From Blastocatellia bacterium (GTDB lineage: Bacteria; Acidobacteriota; Blastocatellia; UBA7656), in contig DATENM010000097.1 of the NCBI GenBank assembly GCA_035275065.1, forward strand, positions 109,817 through 173,816: a stretch of DNA of 64,000 nt. Direction: 5' to 3'. Made by a program: the position numbers and the translations under genes. The notes beneath the pieces were generated by a model, which saw only the letters and a program-made list of their open reading frames with translations, had not been told where the DNA came from and did no database searches. Below are positions 38,071 to 47,093 of this stretch, in pieces; within the stretch, counting starts at the first letter, position 1; the number at the start of each line of letters is the position of its first letter.

Positions 38071-38721
38071 ATGCAGAAGATGAAGAATAAGTTGATGGTG
38101 GCGCTGGCCACCGGTGTATTGATCGGATCGTTTGTCCTCGGCAGTGTGTTCGCCGGCCACGCCGCCCCTGACCTGCCGCCGCAAAATGTTAATGTAGTCA
38201 ACACCACATCGAACCCTGTGCCAACGCAGGCGGTCGGCACGACGGCGGTCTCTGGCAACGTTAGCGTCGTTAATCAGCCGACAGTTAAAATCGGCAATAC
38301 GGTCGCGGCGCCGGTGGCCGTGCGCGACGTCGACAACCCGGCCCGCCACCCGTTTCAGTTCTATGCCACCTTCTCGAAGACCGGCGGCAACCTGATCGTT
38401 GATAACCAGATCGCGGTGCCATCGGGCAAGCGCCTGGTCATCGAGACGGTCACCCTGCAAGCCTTCGTGCCGGCGGGGCAGAAGCTGCTGGCGCAGCTCA
38501 ATATGGTCGGCGGCGGCACGTTCGCCCAGCATAACATCGTGCTGACTCCGCAAGGGGGCTTCGACTTCGACCTGCTCGACTATTTCGCCGCCACCGAAAC
38601 GGTGCGCCTGTACGCCGACTCGGGCAGCGCCGTGCCGCTCCACGTCACGCGCAGCAGCAGCGACGGGAATCTCTGGGGCGGCAGCTACACCGTCTCCGGC
38701 TATCTTATAGACGCGCAGTAA
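38071..38721 (+). CDS. Exported protein of unknown function
   Basis: The 216-residue product has a signal peptide (about 1-31). A stretch rich in Val/Asn follows (VNVVNTTSNPVPTQAV, SVVNQPTVKIGN), then a beta-rich domain around 90-215 (LIVDNQIAVPSGKRLVIETVTLQAFVPAG). The pattern resembles small exported proteins that often carry a jelly-roll-like domain; I know no function. AGGAG lies before the ATG. It follows the response regulator in the same direction and has the shared motif in its upstream region, so it is a plausible target of that system (inference). Confidence 0.72.
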   Translation: MQKMKNKLMVALATGVLIGSFVLGSVFAGHAAPDLPPQNVNVVNTTSNPVPTQAVGTTAVSGNVSVVNQPTVKIGNTVAAPVAVRDVDNPARHPFQFYATFSKTGGNLIVDNQIAVPSGKRLVIETVTLQAFVPAGQKLLAQLNMVGGGTFAQHNIVLTPQGGFDFDLLDYFAATETVRLYADSGSAVPLHVTRSSSDGNLWGGSYTVSGYLIDAQ

Positions 38722-38746
38722 CCGCGCCGGGCCTGCAAGCAAAACC

Positions 38747-38806
38747 GCGAGCCCGTCCCTCTGCGGGCGCGCGGTGCTTTCCCGAAGGCCACCGTGCCGG
38801 GCTCGC
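38747..38806. other. Long hairpin between exported-protein genes
   Basis: GCGAGCCCG (38747-38755) pairs with CGGGCTCGC (38798-38806), enclosing further partial pairing. It lies 26 nt after the stop of the 38071 gene and may act as a 3' structure; there is no T run. Confidence 0.35.
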
Positions 38807-38872
38807 CAATGGCGCGTTGATAAGATATGGCGCACTGCTAAGATGATGAGCTGATATGATTGGGAAGCCATC

Positions 38873-39523
38873 ATGAGCCTATTCCTGCTGCTTGCCATGC
38901 TTGTCTTAGCGCCGCCGTCTGCTCACCCGCAGCGCTGCGGCGATTCGCTGCTGATCTATCTCCGCGACCGCAACGGTCGAGTGATCGCGCCCGCCGATTT
39001 CGAGTCGGCGACGGTGTCGGCCACTTACACGGTGGACAACGTCGAGAACCTCGTGGATGCAGAGCCGGAGATCAAGGAGCTGCCGCCCAGAGTCAAAAGT
39101 TTTTCGGTGCGCGCCGTCTGCGGCATGAAATCGGCGCAATTCCGTTTGCGGTACAAAGGCGAAGAGATGGCGATCCGCGTGCTGAACGTGCCGGGCGATG
39201 CCGGGCACATCTTGCTTGAAGGAATCGGCTTCAGAAGCGGCGCGTTCGAAGTCAATCTCGGCGGCCGCCCGCTTCAGAACGCCGGACGATATGAAGGCGA
39301 AGGGAGCAAGGCCGCCGACCCGGCGAACGAAATCGCGTGGGTGATTAAAGACCATTCGCTGCGCCGAAGCGATACCCGCTTAGTGCCACCGAAGCGGCAT
39401 AGGATTGAAATTAAAGACGACGAAAGCCGCTTCACGCACCGGCTATTCGTAAACGGCCAACGGGTGCTCGAATACGAAGGCCGGTCGCTGGATGTGTTCG
39501 ACGTGTTGCAAGGAGGCGAATGA
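38873..39523 (+). CDS. Exported protein of unknown function, first of an overlapping pair
   Basis: The 216-residue protein has a short signal peptide (LFLLLAMLVLAPPSAHP), then two beta-rich halves: about 20-105 with YTVDNVENLVDAEPEI, and about 105-216 ending DVFDVLQGGE. Two cysteines (CGDSL, RAVCGMK) could pair. No family is recognised. The last codons overlap the next gene by 4 nt (ATGA), so the two are translationally coupled and probably act together. Confidence 0.68.
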   Translation: MSLFLLLAMLVLAPPSAHPQRCGDSLLIYLRDRNGRVIAPADFESATVSATYTVDNVENLVDAEPEIKELPPRVKSFSVRAVCGMKSAQFRLRYKGEEMAIRVLNVPGDAGHILLEGIGFRSGAFEVNLGGRPLQNAGRYEGEGSKAADPANEIAWVIKDHSLRRSDTRLVPPKRHRIEIKDDESRFTHRLFVNGQRVLEYEGRSLDVFDVLQGGE

Positions 39524-40410
39524 CGAAGCGGCTGCGCACGCTCTACATCACGATGCTGGCGATCAGCTTTGCGGCCTCGCTCGCTCTGCACGGCGGCGCT
39601 ACCGGCGCAACCCCGAGCAAGGAGCGCCCGTACCGCTGCACGAAAGCGGCACTCGCCGCGCTCAAGCCCGCGCCCAAATTAGACTACGAATGCGCGGACG
39701 ATGAAGACGATAACCTGAAAAGCCCGGAGCGGCAGGCGGCGATGAAGGATTACCTGCGCGAGCTTGAAGAGACATTCAATGACGACGGCTGGTGGGCAAC
39801 CTCTGTCAATGACTTGAACGCGTGTTCGATTGCCAAAGAAGTGCGCCCGCTGACTGGATCAGAGAACAATGAGTTTGCCTTCAGCATCTATTTGTATGGC
39901 GACCACACAACGCGGCTGCTCGCCGTCATCGACCCTTGCATCAAGTACAGCTACGGGACGCTCGACGTCTACGTCCTTGAGCGCGCCGCTGGCCGCGTCG
40001 TCGCGACGCAGGTCTTGGACGCCTTTTACACACGCTACGACGCTTCGCTTTTTCTGGAGGTCGCACAGCTCAACGGCGAGCGACTGATCCTGGTCGAACG
40101 ATTCGCCCACGACGGCTTCGCTACGTCGCTTCAAGTGACAGCCGCCGCCTACACGATCAACCCGCGAACGCACGGGGCGGTGCCGAAGAAGATATTTAAA
40201 GAAGCGGGCAAGCTGACAAACGAGGTGGAGTGGGATGCGCCGCCTTTTTATGAGCTCGGGCGGCCGCTGCCGGACAAGGGGTGGCGGTCGCCCGAGCTTG
40301 TGCGCAAGGGCCGACTGGTGCCGCGCTTTTCTATCGATTACCCCACACGGCGCGGCTTGCGCCATCAGGCTTACGTCTGGAACGGCAAGTATTACAGCGT
40401 GGCGCGCTGA
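39520..40410 (+). CDS. Exported protein of unknown function, second of an overlapping pair
   Basis: The 296-residue product has a signal peptide (to about GATGA, residue 30). An acidic patch CADDEDDN follows, then a mixed alpha/beta domain with SIYLYGDHTTRLLAVIDPC and FYTRYDASLFLEVAQLNGERLILVERFAHDG. Four cysteines suit an oxidised periplasmic protein. I recognise no domain. It overlaps the stop of the preceding gene (ATGA) and ends 21 nt from the convergent msrA stop. Confidence 0.68.
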   Translation: MTKRLRTLYITMLAISFAASLALHGGATGATPSKERPYRCTKAALAALKPAPKLDYECADDEDDNLKSPERQAAMKDYLRELEETFNDDGWWATSVNDLNACSIAKEVRPLTGSENNEFAFSIYLYGDHTTRLLAVIDPCIKYSYGTLDVYVLERAAGRVVATQVLDAFYTRYDASLFLEVAQLNGERLILVERFAHDGFATSLQVTAAAYTINPRTHGAVPKKIFKEAGKLTNEVEWDAPPFYELGRPLPDKGWRSPELVRKGRLVPRFSIDYPTRRGLRHQAYVWNGKYYSVAR

Positions 40411-40431
40411 AAGGCCGCCGCGCCCGGGTGA

Positions 40432-40980
<549 letters not shown>

Positions 40981-40992
40981 ACGCATTCCCTT

Positions 40993-41586
40993 TTATTCGA
41001 GCGCGTGCTCGATGGCCTGCGCCACTTCGGGGCTTTCAGGCTTCACCGCCGGCTCGAAACGGCCAATGATCTTGCCATCGCGCCCGATCAGGAACTTGTT
41101 GAAGTTCCATTTCACGTCGCCGCCGAATTGCGGGTCGCTCTGTTTGTCGGTCAGGTATTTATAGAGCGGGTGGATGTCGTCGCCTTTGACTGAAATCTTG
41201 GCGAACATCGGGAAGGTGACGTTGTACTTGAGCGAGCAGAAGCTCTTGATCTCTTCGTTGCTGCCGGGCTCCTGACCGCCGAAGTTGTTCGCCGGGAAGC
41301 CGAGGATCACCAGCCCGCGGTCTTTGTACTTGAGATAGACCTTCTCTAAGCCGTCGTACTGCGGCGTGAAGCCGCAACGGCTGGCGACGTTGACCACAAG
41401 CACCACCTTGCCGCGATAATCGGCCAGGCTGGTCTCTTTGCCGTCAATGTTTTTGAGCGAGAAATCGTAAATCGAATTTGCCACAGTTGCAGTCTCCGTC
41501 TTATCGTTGGCGCGGCTCAAGGCAGCGACGGTTAACCCCGCCACCAGCATAACCGCGAGTCCGATCCCTACAAGCTTTGTCTTCAT
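40993..41586 (-). CDS. Exported glutathione peroxidase-family thiol peroxidase
   Basis: The 197-residue protein has an N-terminal hydrophobic signal (about 6-25) and a complete GPx fold. The peroxidatic residue is Cys (not Sec) in NVASRCGFT; the Gln/Asn of FPANNFGGQEPGS and the Trp of VKWNFNKFLIG complete the tetrad. Such cysteine GPx enzymes usually use thioredoxin. The signal suggests periplasmic action on hydroperoxides, while the co-transcribed msrA product is cytosolic. GAGGA lies before the ATG. Confidence 0.92.
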   Translation of the reverse strand: MKTKLVGIGLAVMLVAGLTVAALSRANDKTETATVANSIYDFSLKNIDGKETSLADYRGKVVLVVNVASRCGFTPQYDGLEKVYLKYKDRGLVILGFPANNFGGQEPGSNEEIKSFCSLKYNVTFPMFAKISVKGDDIHPLYKYLTDKQSDPQFGGDVKWNFNKFLIGRDGKIIGRFEPAVKPESPEVAQAIEHALE

Positions 41587-41657
41587 AACGCGTCCTCAAA
41601 GGTTGAAATTTCCACTCCTCCTATCATAGCCATCGCCGGCCCGTGGTCAATCCCATG

Positions 41658-41857
41658 AGTGACAAGTGACAAGCGGAAGGGAGTCAGGAGTCAGGAGTCA
41701 GAAGTCAGAATGGAAAAGGAAGGGGAGTCTAAAAGGGAGAATAGAAGCGGCGGCGGGCAAGCGTACTCGCGACGAGCGGACTCGCTGCCGCCGACTTCCT
41801 TGTTCATTCTGTCTTCTGACTCCTGACTCCTGAATACTTCTCCCGTCACCTGTCACT
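41658..41857. repeat. R10: compound GTGACAA + GTCAGGA hairpin (200 bp)
   Basis: Each arm has an outer block of GTGACAA-type units, a short AGCGGAAGGG-like joint, then three to four GTCAGGA/GTCAGAA units; left 41658-41724, right 41792-41857. The loop contains an additional GC-rich stem (GGCGGCGGG region with CGCTGCCGCC). The right arm contains the DUF1080 stop codon (41846-41848). Confidence 0.85.
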
Positions 41858-42523
41858 TTTAACGCTGACTTCTTTAAAGTAGACGTGTTCGCCCGTCGCG
41901 TAGTCGTCGTGGTTCTGAATGCCGAGGTAGCCCGAATCGGGGCGTGGGCCGCGCTCCGGTTCAAAGTCTTTGGTGCGCGGCGGCGCGGGCTGGGCCGGGT
42001 CGAAATCGGTGACCGGCAGGCCATTCAGGCTGACCCGTATGCGCGGCCCGTCCAGCGTAATCTCCATCACGTTCCACTCGCCCGGCGGTTTGCTGGCCAG
42101 GGTCGTGGTTTTCGCCAGCGAATAGATCGCGCCGGTGCGGTGGTATTCGTCCTGGCTGTCACAGATTTGCACTTCGTAGCCGTGATGCACGGCGAACCAT
42201 TCGTCGCGGGGGCGGTCGGCGATGCGCACAAAGACGCCGGCATTCGACGCCGCGCTCGTCGTCTTGAAAACCACGCGCACACGGCAGTTGCCGAAGGTTT
42301 CGCCGGTATACCAGAGCAAGCCCATGCCGCCTTCGCTGCGCAGCACGCCGTCTTCGATGACGAACTTGCCCGGCCCGGTGTGCTGCCAGCCGTCGAGATC
42401 GCGGCCATTAAATAACTGTCGCCAGCCGTCCGGCGTTACGGGTTGAGCCGTTGGCGGCGGCGTTTCTTTGCAGGTCATCAACAGCGCCAGCAGAGCGAGC
42501 GTTGCGGCAAGTGTGATTCTCAT
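41846..42523 (-). CDS. DUF1080 / 3-keto-disaccharide hydrolase-family protein
   Basis: The 225-residue product has a signal region ending at Cys (ALLMTCKE; an atypical lipobox, lipoprotein possible). A single concanavalin-like domain follows: WRQLFNGRDLDGWQ, SAASNAGVFVRI, HGYEVQICD and SGYLGIQNHDD are classic for the family. Members hydrolyse or eliminate glycosidic bonds of 3-keto sugars. In context it suggests oxidative glycan cleavage together with the GMC and Gfo/Idh/MocA proteins downstream. GGGAGAG lies before the ATG. The final SDR and the stop codon are encoded by repeat R10. Confidence 0.85.
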   Translation of the reverse strand: MRITLAATLALLALLMTCKETPPPTAQPVTPDGWRQLFNGRDLDGWQHTGPGKFVIEDGVLRSEGGMGLLWYTGETFGNCRVRVVFKTTSAASNAGVFVRIADRPRDEWFAVHHGYEVQICDSQDEYHRTGAIYSLAKTTTLASKPPGEWNVMEITLDGPRIRVSLNGLPVTDFDPAQPAPPRTKDFEPERGPRPDSGYLGIQNHDDYATGEHVYFKEVSVKSDR

Positions 42524-42664
42524 CTCATCTCTCCCGCATCGAGATCGTTACAGCCCCGCTCAAGCATAGACGAATGCCTCGCGCGGCGCACCCGATTCCA
42601 GTGCGGCGCGAGGCATTGAGATGCGGTTGTGGGTTTGCTTTAGGGATGGCCGGCGCGCTTTGTT

Positions 42665-42958
42665 TTACTTCTTCGCCGGCTTTTTGGCGCTGACCTTTTT
42701 CGCCGATTTCTTGTAACTGGCCAGCCACAGGGGGTCAACGGCATCGGCCTGGCGGCGCTCTTTTTCGGCGATCAGCCACTTGCCGCGCTCGGTGAATGGC
42801 GCGCCCCCTTCGGCGTTGACGTGACAGAAGCGGCAATCTTTAGCGCCGAACTTCTTGGCCTTGGCCAGAAATGGCGGGTAAGCGATGGACTGCACCGCCA
42901 GCGCCGCGATGACGCTCGCCAGAAAAGTAACCGATAACACAATTTTAATCCGTCTCAC
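42665..42958 (-). CDS. Small exported mono-haem c-type protein (GTG start)
   Basis: The 97-residue product has a signal peptide (to about SIAYP, residue 28) and one CxxCH haem motif (CRFCH) within KKFGAKDCRFCHVNAEGG. GKWLIAEKERR and a Lys/Ala-rich basic tail follow. AAGGAG lies 3 nt before a GTG at 42956-42958. It lies 40 nt from the preceding gene and two genes after the GMC oxidoreductase. In many GMC dehydrogenases a cytochrome c accepts the electrons, so it may be that partner (inference). Confidence 0.72.
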   Translation of the reverse strand: MRRIKIVLSVTFLASVIAALAVQSIAYPPFLAKAKKFGAKDCRFCHVNAEGGAPFTERGKWLIAEKERRQADAVDPLWLASYKKSAKKVSAKKPAKK

Positions 42959-42997
42959 GAACTCCTTCTCCCTTGGTGTGATGAAATGTGGCTCGCA

Positions 42998-43705
42998 TTA
43001 GCCAGCTAGAACTTGATTCAGCTCGCGCACCAGCGCCGCCGCCAATCGCTCGTCGGCCTGCTCGCCGCCGAGCGCATGCACCAGCGCCGTGTAGAGGCTG
43101 TGCAAGGTCTGCGCGGTTCGGTCTGTGGGCGCGAGACGCACGTTGAGCTGCACGCGGCTGAGGTCGGCGGGCACCGCAAGCGCCTTTTGATCGAGCGCCT
43201 CAAGATGAAAGAACATCACCGCCGCGAACGCCGTCGGTCCGGTGTTTTCGGTCACCGGCAGCCCGCTGGTCTTCGCCCGTTCGGGCGGTGTCGGCTCGCC
43301 GGCCTTCTTCTCGTTTTCGCCCGACTTCTGCTCTTTCTCCGTAGGCGATTGGGTCGGCCCCGGCGTCGCGCCGGTCGCCAGCATCTTGTAGCGCGCAGGC
43401 CCCGAGCCGATGCCGCCCTGAATGCCGGCGAGCTGAAGCTGCGCGTCTTTGACTTCGCCGGCTTTGCCGCCGTTGACCGTCAGACGACCGCGCAGCCGCA
43501 AGCGACTGTCGGCAATCTCGGCCTGCGCCGGCGCAAAGGTCAGCTTGTAACTTTTGCCGCCGAGCGCGAACTCGCCCGCGAAGACGCGCTCTTGCAGCCA
43601 CACCGGCACCGAGTAGAGTTTGCGTCCGCCCGTCGCGCCGCGCGCCGCCACTGTGGCCTTGCGCGCCGGCTGCCTGGTTTTCTTGCTTGCCTGATTAAAG
43701 AACAT
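42998..43705 (-). CDS. Protein of unknown function
   Basis: The 235-residue protein has a basic N-terminus without a convincing signal. A beta-rich part follows (VPVWLQERVFAGEFALGGKSYKL, DSRLRLRGRLTVNG), then a low-complexity Pro/Thr/Glu linker (about 115-150) and a C-terminal helical part (TLHSLYTALVHALGGEQADERLAAALVRELNQVL). I recognise no family. It sits between the GMC oxidoreductase and the mono-haem protein on the same strand, with repeat R11 directly upstream of its ribosome-binding site, and may belong to the same operon. Confidence 0.65.
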   Translation of the reverse strand: MFFNQASKKTRQPARKATVAARGATGGRKLYSVPVWLQERVFAGEFALGGKSYKLTFAPAQAEIADSRLRLRGRLTVNGGKAGEVKDAQLQLAGIQGGIGSGPARYKMLATGATPGPTQSPTEKEQKSGENEKKAGEPTPPERAKTSGLPVTENTGPTAFAAVMFFHLEALDQKALAVPADLSRVQLNVRLAPTDRTAQTLHSLYTALVHALGGEQADERLAAALVRELNQVLAG

Positions 43706-43714
43706 TACACACTC

Positions 43715-43835
43715 CGATTTTGGATTTTAGATTTTGGATTCTGGGAACGTACACTCAGTTAAGTATATGGCCTTCTGCTAATCCAAAATCGCCGGCGCGT
43801 AGCGCCAAGCCATGAAAATCTAAAATCCAAAATTA
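43715..43835. repeat. R11: GATTTTG heptamer hairpin with a palindromic insert
   Basis: Left arm 43715-43740 pairs with a right arm split into 43780-43791 and 43815-43835. The split is a 23-nt insert whose centre GGCGCGTAGCGCC is a perfect 5-bp stem. The last three bases (43833-43835) are the stop codon of the GMC gene. Confidence 0.85.
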
Positions 43836-45542
43836 AAGATTGCCTCGTTTGCGCTCGTCGGCGATGTAATCGCAGGCGCGCATGGTCAAGGCCAGAATCG
43901 TCAGCGTCGGGTTCTGGCAGGCGCTCGATGTAAAGGCAGCGCCGTCGGTCACGAAAACATTCTTGGCATCCCAGCACTGGTTCCAGCCGTTTAACACCGA
44001 TGTCTTCGGGTCGCTGCCCATGCGTGCGGTACAAAGCTCGTGAATGATGCGACCGGGCGCGGTGATCTGCCCACCCTTCCAGGTGACCTCGGCGCCCGCC
44101 GCGCGCAGGATTTCTTCGCTGGTCTCGGCGGCATCTTTGGCCATCTCGCGCTCGTTGTCCGAGTGCTGAATGTGAATCTTCAAGACCGGAATGCCCCAGG
44201 CATCGACGACGCCGTTCGGATCGATCTCGGCATGGTTTTCAAAGCGCGACAGCATCTCGGCGCGCGTCGTCATATAGACCGGCGCGGTGTACCAGCGGCG
44301 CACCGCCGACTTGAACTCGCTGCCGAAGCCGGGAGCGCGCGATGGGTCTTTGGCCATGCCGGGATAACGCCAGATTTGCGAAGCGCACTCGAAGCCATAG
44401 CCGCGCACGAAGCGCGCGTGTTTGGTCTCTTTGCTGACGTTGCGGAAGCGCGGGATGTAGAGGCCGTCCGACTTGCCGTCTTCGTTGACCGGCGTGCGCC
44501 CCGCAAGCTGGTGGAAGAAGCCGCCCGCGCCGATGCCGCCGAAATGGTCTACCAGATAATGGCCCATCACGCCCGACGAATTGCCGAGGCCATTGGGGTG
44601 CTGGCGCGATTTCGAATTGAACAGAATGCGGGTTGATTCGAGCGTCGAAGCGGCGACGACGATAACCCGCCCAAAGGCTTCGTACTCCTGATACGTGACG
44701 CGGTCAACGTAGGCGACGCCTTTGGCGTTGCCGGTGTTGGTGTCGGTGATGATCTGGCGCACGACCGAGTTCGGCCTCAACGTCATGCGCCCCGTAGCCT
44801 GAGCGATGGGCAGCGTCGAAGCAATCGAGCTGAAGCTGGCGTTGACGTCGCAGCCGTCGCCGCAGTTGCCGCAAAAGTGACATTTGTTACGCCCCTTCAT
44901 GTGCGGGCGCGGCTGCGCGGTCAGCATCGCGACGCGCGCCGAGATGCCGCGGCGGCCCGTCTTTTCCGCGCCGCGACGGAGCAAATGCTCGCCGCAGGTG
45001 AGCGGCATCGGCGGCATGAATTTGCCGTCCGGCAGATACGGAATGTGGTCTTGATTGCCGCTGACGCCGACGAAGTCTTCGGCCTTGTCATAGTACGGCT
45101 CGATGTCTTTGTAGCTGATCGGCCAATCATCGCCGAAGCCGTCGTGCGAAGCGGCTTTGAAATCGAGGTCGCTCATGCGCCAGGAGAAGCGCCCCCAGTG
45201 CAGGCTCTTGCCGCCGACGATGCGGGCGCGCACCCACATAAACGGCTTGCCGGGGTCTGTGGTGTAGGGATGCTCTGTGTCTTTGACGTAGAAGTGGCGC
45301 GAGAACTCGCCCGCCGTGTCCTGCATCCACTGGTCATAGTCGCGCCAGCCCGGACGACCGAAGCCGCGGTACATCGATTCCCACGGGTTCTTGTGCGAAT
45401 TCAGATCGCGCTCGGGGTTGACCGGCGGGCCGGCTTCCAGCACCAGCACTTCAAAGCCATGTTCGGTGAGCTGCTTTGCCGCCATGCCGCCCGAAGCGCC
45501 CGATCCGATGATGATGGCGTCGTAAACTTTTTGCGTTCCCAA
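43833..45542 (-). CDS. GMC family FAD oxidoreductase (TTG start)
   Basis: The 569-residue protein has an FAD-binding GxGxxG (IIGSGASGG) at the N-terminus and a four-Cys cluster (CHFCGNCGDGC, around residue 222). The C-terminal GMC signature region reads ELCTARMGSDP and DGAAFTSSACQNPTLTI. The Cys cluster is found in a subset of GMC dehydrogenases (gluconate/sorbitol dehydrogenase-like). It likely oxidises a sugar hydroxyl, perhaps at C3, and passes electrons to a cytochrome. The start is TTG at 45540-45542 with GGAGG 5 nt upstream. No signal peptide is seen, so Tat/Sec export would depend on a partner not seen here. Confidence 0.88.
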   Translation of the reverse strand: MGTQKVYDAIIIGSGASGGMAAKQLTEHGFEVLVLEAGPPVNPERDLNSHKNPWESMYRGFGRPGWRDYDQWMQDTAGEFSRHFYVKDTEHPYTTDPGKPFMWVRARIVGGKSLHWGRFSWRMSDLDFKAASHDGFGDDWPISYKDIEPYYDKAEDFVGVSGNQDHIPYLPDGKFMPPMPLTCGEHLLRRGAEKTGRRGISARVAMLTAQPRPHMKGRNKCHFCGNCGDGCDVNASFSSIASTLPIAQATGRMTLRPNSVVRQIITDTNTGNAKGVAYVDRVTYQEYEAFGRVIVVAASTLESTRILFNSKSRQHPNGLGNSSGVMGHYLVDHFGGIGAGGFFHQLAGRTPVNEDGKSDGLYIPRFRNVSKETKHARFVRGYGFECASQIWRYPGMAKDPSRAPGFGSEFKSAVRRWYTAPVYMTTRAEMLSRFENHAEIDPNGVVDAWGIPVLKIHIQHSDNEREMAKDAAETSEEILRAAGAEVTWKGGQITAPGRIIHELCTARMGSDPKTSVLNGWNQCWDAKNVFVTDGAAFTSSACQNPTLTILALTMRACDYIADERKRGNL

Positions 45543-45810
45543 TTCCGCCTCCCCTTAGAAGACCGATTTGAAGCGCCCGACCTCGGCTCGCTCGGCGTTG
45601 TTTGTCAGGATGGCGTGACGGTAACACAGCCGCCCGCGGCAATTCAAGTTTGGCGGGTCGGCTTGCGCGGCGCGGCTAATTTAGGTTATTAAGAAAGACC
45701 AGATTCTCTTGCTCTTCATCTCGGTAGCGCCCGACTGAATTCCGAATCGAACCGGTCAAGATGCGCCTCTGCGAGGAGCAATCACAAATCCATAGTATGC
45801 CGGGAGACGA

Positions 45811-47064
45811 ATGAACATCCGCTTTAGATTTCTCTCGATTATCACGCTGCTGCTGATCGGCCTGAACGGCGCGGCGCTGGCGGCCTCGCGCCCGACCGTT
45901 TCAGATCAAAAACAAGAGCCCGATTTCGCGCTCAAGGATGGCGACCGCGTCCTCTTTTACGGCGACAGCATCACCGAGCAGCGGCTTTATACGACCTACG
46001 TCGAGCACTATGTGTTGACGCGCTACCCGGAACGGCGCATCACCTTCATCAACACCGGCTGGGGCGGCGACCAGGTGACGCGCAATGAATGCGTGCCGTG
46101 TCGCGGTGTCGGCGGGTTGGCGCGCATCAAGCGCGACGTGATTGACCATCATCCGACGGTGGTGACCTTGCTGTTTGGCATGAACGATGGCCGCTATTAC
46201 GATTTCGACGAGCCGACAATGAAGGTCTACGTTGATGGTCTGACGGCGATCATTCAGGAAATCAAGGCGAAGACCAAAGCGCGCATCTACGTGATGACGC
46301 CGACCGTTTATGACGGCACGCGCAACACGCCGTGGTCGCACACGACGCGCTATAACGACGTGCTCGACCGCTACAGCGAGGCGGCGAAACAGATCGCCGC
46401 GCGCGAACAGTTGCCGGTGATTGACCTGCACGCCATCACGGTTGATGCGTTGATGCGCGCCAAGAAGGATGATCCGTCTTACACGTTTTTGCCCGACGGC
46501 GTTCACCCGCAAGAAGACGGCCAGCTCGTGATGGCGGCGGAAATCCTGCGCGCCTGGGGCGCTCCGGCGAGCGGCATCAAAAAAACGAGCGGCCCAATGT
46601 TTAATGGCGCGGAAATCCCGCCATCGAGTTATACCGTTACCGCGCCGCTCCCGTGGCCAGAGCCTCTGCCGAGCAACAAGCTGCGCGCGGTGTGGCCGCA
46701 GATCACGGAGATCGGCGCGGTGACGTTGCGCATTCCCAGCATCGTGCCGGGCACCTATAAAGTCAGCGTTGATGGTGCCGACGCCGTTAGCTTCACGGCA
46801 GACGATCTGGCGCGTGGCATCGCTTTGGATCAACTGTCGAAGAAAGCTCAGGAAGATTCAAAGGCGCTCGCTGATTTCATTCGCAAGCGCGCTGACTGGT
46901 TCTTCATGCGTTGGCGGCAGATCGAAGTGCCTTACGCCGCCGAGTACAAATCAACGGCCAATGTCGTCACGGCATTCGACTCGTTGATTGACGAGATGGC
47001 CGAGCGCGCCCGCAAGATGGCCGCGCCGCACACATACCAAATCACCATCAGCCGTGTGCCCTAA
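45811..47064 (+). CDS. Exported SGNH/GDSL-family hydrolase
   Basis: The 417-residue product has a signal peptide (about 1-25), then the SGNH hydrolase core. Block I is FYGDSITEQ (nucleophile Ser), block II has Gly in TGWGGD, block III Asn in GMNDGRYYD and block V Asp/His in LPDGVHPQ. A further C-terminal beta domain (about 270-417) is present. Such enzymes commonly deacetylate polysaccharides or cleave esters. It opens the plus-strand sugar gene block; the isomerase gene follows after 29 nt, suggesting an operon. Confidence 0.87.
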   Translation: MNIRFRFLSIITLLLIGLNGAALAASRPTVSDQKQEPDFALKDGDRVLFYGDSITEQRLYTTYVEHYVLTRYPERRITFINTGWGGDQVTRNECVPCRGVGGLARIKRDVIDHHPTVVTLLFGMNDGRYYDFDEPTMKVYVDGLTAIIQEIKAKTKARIYVMTPTVYDGTRNTPWSHTTRYNDVLDRYSEAAKQIAAREQLPVIDLHAITVDALMRAKKDDPSYTFLPDGVHPQEDGQLVMAAEILRAWGAPASGIKKTSGPMFNGAEIPPSSYTVTAPLPWPEPLPSNKLRAVWPQITEIGAVTLRIPSIVPGTYKVSVDGADAVSFTADDLARGIALDQLSKKAQEDSKALADFIRKRADWFFMRWRQIEVPYAAEYKSTANVVTAFDSLIDEMAERARKMAAPHTYQITISRVP

Positions 47065-47093
47065 TATCGCATTCATCAGGAGGATTGATTCCC

